From Rhizobium leguminosarum bv. viciae USDA 2370 (GTDB lineage: Bacteria; Pseudomonadota; Alphaproteobacteria; Rhizobiales; Rhizobiaceae), in NCBI RefSeq assembly GCF_002008365.1, contig NZ_MRDL01000046.1, positions 164,035-228,034 on the forward strand: DNA of 64,000 nucleotides. Reading direction: 5' to 3'. Numbering within the stretch: position 1 is the first letter of the stretch; each line of letters starts with the position of its first letter. Position numbers and translations under genes: made by a program. Positions 62,133 through 64,000 of the stretch are shown here, piece by piece. Under the pieces are notes generated by a model. The model was not told the origin of the DNA and did no database searches. It saw only the letters and a list, made by a program, of their open reading frames with translations.

Positions 62133-63363
62133 GTCTGATGTCGCTCCTCCGTCAGTCCAGCGCTGGCTGACTATTATCGGCATCGGCGAAGATGGTCCAG
62201 AAGGGCTGGGCGAGGAGGCAAAGAGGCTGATCGCGACCGCACCCGCCGTCTTCGGCGGTGCGCGGCACCACGCACTTGCTGCCTCGCTGATCACAGGCGA
62301 AAGGCTTTCCTGGCAGAGCCCGTTCGAGCGCTCGGTCGAGGCCATCCTTGAAAGGCGCGGCACGCCTGTTGTCGTGCTCGCCTCTGGCGATCCCTTTCTC
62401 TATGGCGTCGGCGCAACGCTCTCCCGCTACGTGGCGGCAGACGAGATGCGCGCCATTCCCGCACCCTCGGCCTTCAGCCTTGCTGCCTCCCGCCTTGGCT
62501 GGCCACTGCAGGACGTCGCGTCGCTCTCGCTGCATGGACGGCCGATCAACCTGATCCGGCCGCATCTGCACCCCGGACGGCGCATCATCGCGCTGACCTC
62601 GGACGAGAAGGGGCCCGGCGATCTGGCTGCCCTGCTGACTGCCACTGGCTTCGGTCAGTCGCGACTTACGGTGCTCGAGGCGCTTGGCGGTGCTCGGGAA
62701 CGGCAAAGAAGTGCTGTGGCGGCGGATTTCGATCTCGTGGACATCGATCCCCTGAATGTCTGCGCCGTCGATGTTGCGGCAGGGGAGGGGGCTCGCATCC
62801 TGCCTTTTGCCGCAGGGCTCGAAGACGAGCTGTTCGAGCATGACGGACAGATCACCAAACGTGAAATCCGGGCGATGACGCTTTCCGCACTCGCGCCGCG
62901 TCACGGCGAACTGCTCTGGGATATTGGCGCAGGCTCGGGCTCAATCGGCATCGAATGGATGCTGGCCGATCCCAGCCTGAAGGCAATCGCCGTCGAACAA
63001 TCGCCGGAACGGGCCGCACGGGTCGCCCGCAATGCATCCGCCTTCGGCGTGCCGCATCTTGCCGTCATCGAAGGTTTGGCGCCGGATGCGCTGAAGGGCC
63101 TGCCGGAACCGGATGTGATCTTTCTCGGCGGCGGCGGCAGCGAACCGGGCGTTATCGATGCCGCGATTGCCGCGCTGAAGCGAGGAGGGCGGCTTGTTGC
63201 CAATGCCGTGACGCTGGAGATGGAAGCGGTGCTGCTCAGTGAACATGCCAAACGCGGCGGCTTCCTCACGCGGATCGAAATATCGCGCGCCCAGCCTGTC
63301 GGCGGCATGACCGGCTGGCGGCCGGCCATGCCGGTAACGCAGTGGCGCTGGACGAAAGGATGA
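62131..63363 (+). CDS. cobL: precorrin-6Y C5,15-methyltransferase (decarboxylating)
   Basis: 410 residues, a fusion of CbiE (residues 1-200: [36 protein letters not shown]) and CbiT (about 240-400: [53 protein letters not shown]). It methylates C-5 and C-15 and decarboxylates the C-12 acetate. Start is ATG 62131 or ATG 62116; the latter has GAGGA at 62106-62110. Either start overlaps cobK divergently. Confidence 0.95.
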   Translation: MSDVAPPSVQRWLTIIGIGEDGPEGLGEEAKRLIATAPAVFGGARHHALAASLITGERLSWQSPFERSVEAILERRGTPVVVLASGDPFLYGVGATLSRYVAADEMRAIPAPSAFSLAASRLGWPLQDVASLSLHGRPINLIRPHLHPGRRIIALTSDEKGPGDLAALLTATGFGQSRLTVLEALGGARERQRSAVAADFDLVDIDPLNVCAVDVAAGEGARILPFAAGLEDELFEHDGQITKREIRAMTLSALAPRHGELLWDIGAGSGSIGIEWMLADPSLKAIAVEQSPERAARVARNASAFGVPHLAVIEGLAPDALKGLPEPDVIFLGGGGSEPGVIDAAIAALKRGGRLVANAVTLEMEAVLLSEHAKRGGFLTRIEISRAQPVGGMTGWRPAMPVTQWRWTKG

Positions 63364-63367
63364 CGAG

Positions 63368-64000
63368 ATGACGGTGCATTTCATCGGCGCGGGACCAGGT
63401 GCTGCGGATCTGATCACGGTGCGTGGCCGTGATCTCATCGCCCGGTGCCCGGTCTGCCTTTATGCCGGCTCGATCGTCTCGCCCGAACTGCTGCAATATT
63501 GTCCGGCGGGCGCGCGCATCGTCGATACGGCGCCGATGTCGCTCGACGAGATCGAGGCAGAATATCTTCGCGCTGCCGCGGCGGGCCAGGATGTCGCCCG
63601 GCTGCATTCCGGCGATCTCTCGGTCTGGAGTGCGGTCGCCGAGCAGGTGCGCCGGCTTCAAAAACACGGCATCGACTATACGATGACGCCAGGCGTTCCG
63701 GCCTTTGCCGCCGCAGCCTCAGCCCTCGGCCGAGAGCTGACGATCCCGGCCGTGGCGCAGAGCCTGGTGCTGACCCGCGTTTCCGGCCGCGCGTCACCAA
63801 TGCCGAACGACGAGACACTGGCAAAATTCGGCGCGACAGGCGCCACGCTGGCAATCCATCTGGCAATCCACGCGCTGAAGCAAGTGGTCGAAGAGTTGAC
63901 GCCGCTTTACGGCGTCGACTGCCCGGTCGCGATCGTCGTCAAGGCCTCCTGGCCAGACGAGCGCATCCTGCGCGGCACGCTCGCCGATATCGAGGCAAAG
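63368..64000 (+). CDS. cobM: precorrin-4 C11-methyltransferase (partial, runs off window)
   Basis: 211 codons are present, with no stop before 64000. [20 protein letters not shown] (SAM loop), [51 protein letters not shown] and [14 protein letters not shown] are diagnostic of CobM/CbiF. The ATG at 63368 follows cobL by 4 bases. The reaction precedes CobF in the pathway. Confidence 0.93.
   Translation, partial: MTVHFIGAGPGAADLITVRGRDLIARCPVCLYAGSIVSPELLQYCPAGARIVDTAPMSLDEIEAEYLRAAAAGQDVARLHSGDLSVWSAVAEQVRRLQKHGIDYTMTPGVPAFAAAASALGRELTIPAVAQSLVLTRVSGRASPMPNDETLAKFGATGATLAIHLAIHALKQVVEELTPLYGVDCPVAIVVKASWPDERILRGTLADIEAK

Noticed and set aside
1-64000. CRISPR arrays, tRNA or rRNA genes, complete insertion sequences, prophage
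   Set aside because: None found on reading; repeats are isolated palindromes, no spaced arrays, no transposase frames.

Overview
The window is high-GC alphaproteobacterial DNA, most likely from a Rhizobium of the R. etli / R. leguminosarum group. The evidence is a repABC replication module with an antisense RNA gene and two identical 16-bp parS palindromes, an aerobic-type cobalamin cluster (cobFGHIJ-K-LM), a cyoABCD cytochrome o operon, and dispersed palindromic repeats of a rhizobial kind. repABC beside a DUF1612-type gene, cob genes and cyo genes is the gene content reported for R. etli p42e and equivalent plasmids. I infer this is the origin-proximal part of a p42e-like secondary replicon (chromid). 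That is content matching from memory, not a database result.

Layout. 0-2.3 kb: end of a solute-binding protein gene plus two dipeptide/oligopeptide-type ABC permeases. 2.4-9.4 kb: three glycosyltransferases, a 904-residue ABC protein whose nucleotide-binding domain has lost every catalytic motif, and a stand-alone cyclic-nucleotide-binding protein; this is the least conventional locus here. A decayed ParE/RelE-type toxin gene follows. 9.8-16.5 kb: an MFS symporter divergent from cyoABCD and a SURF1 gene. 16.5-20.9 kb: hybrid histidine kinase, FAD/NAD(P)-binding protein and flavodoxin-fold reductase, all on the minus strand. 21.1-25 kb: two half-size ABC exporters that look like a heterodimer with one degenerate ATP site. 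25-32 kb: small exported glycine-zipper protein, two LacI regulators, two MFS transporters, a TetR regulator and a single-domain response regulator; two copies of a ~107-bp repeat in opposite orientation bracket most of this stretch. 32-35 kb: lower-GC, gene-poor stretch around an HlyD-family protein and its small membrane partner. 35-46.3 kb: exported MsrA, then alpha-2-macroglobulin, PBP1C and maltooligosyl trehalose synthase. 46.3-49.3 kb: copper P-type ATPase and a CueR/HmrR regulator with a clear MerR-type promoter. 49.3-51.9 kb: conserved hypothetical, ECF sigma/anti-sigma pair and Bax-inhibitor-1-like protein. 52-57 kb: DUF1612-type protein, repC, repB and repA (all minus) with ctRNA, parS and a putative origin. 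57-64 kb: cobF-cobM, with cobK inverted and sharing its start-codon bases with cobL; cobM runs off the window.

How they work together. The cob genes make seven-plus successive corrin-ring modifications toward hydrogenobyrinate. The cyo operon supplies a quinol oxidase, and SURF1 probably helps assemble it. The copper ATPase and HmrR form a self-contained copper-efflux circuit. MsrA, alpha-2-macroglobulin and PBP1C form a periplasmic repair and defence set. The repABC operon copies and partitions the replicon. The glycosyltransferase/pseudo-ABC/cNMP locus has no function I can assign from sequence.
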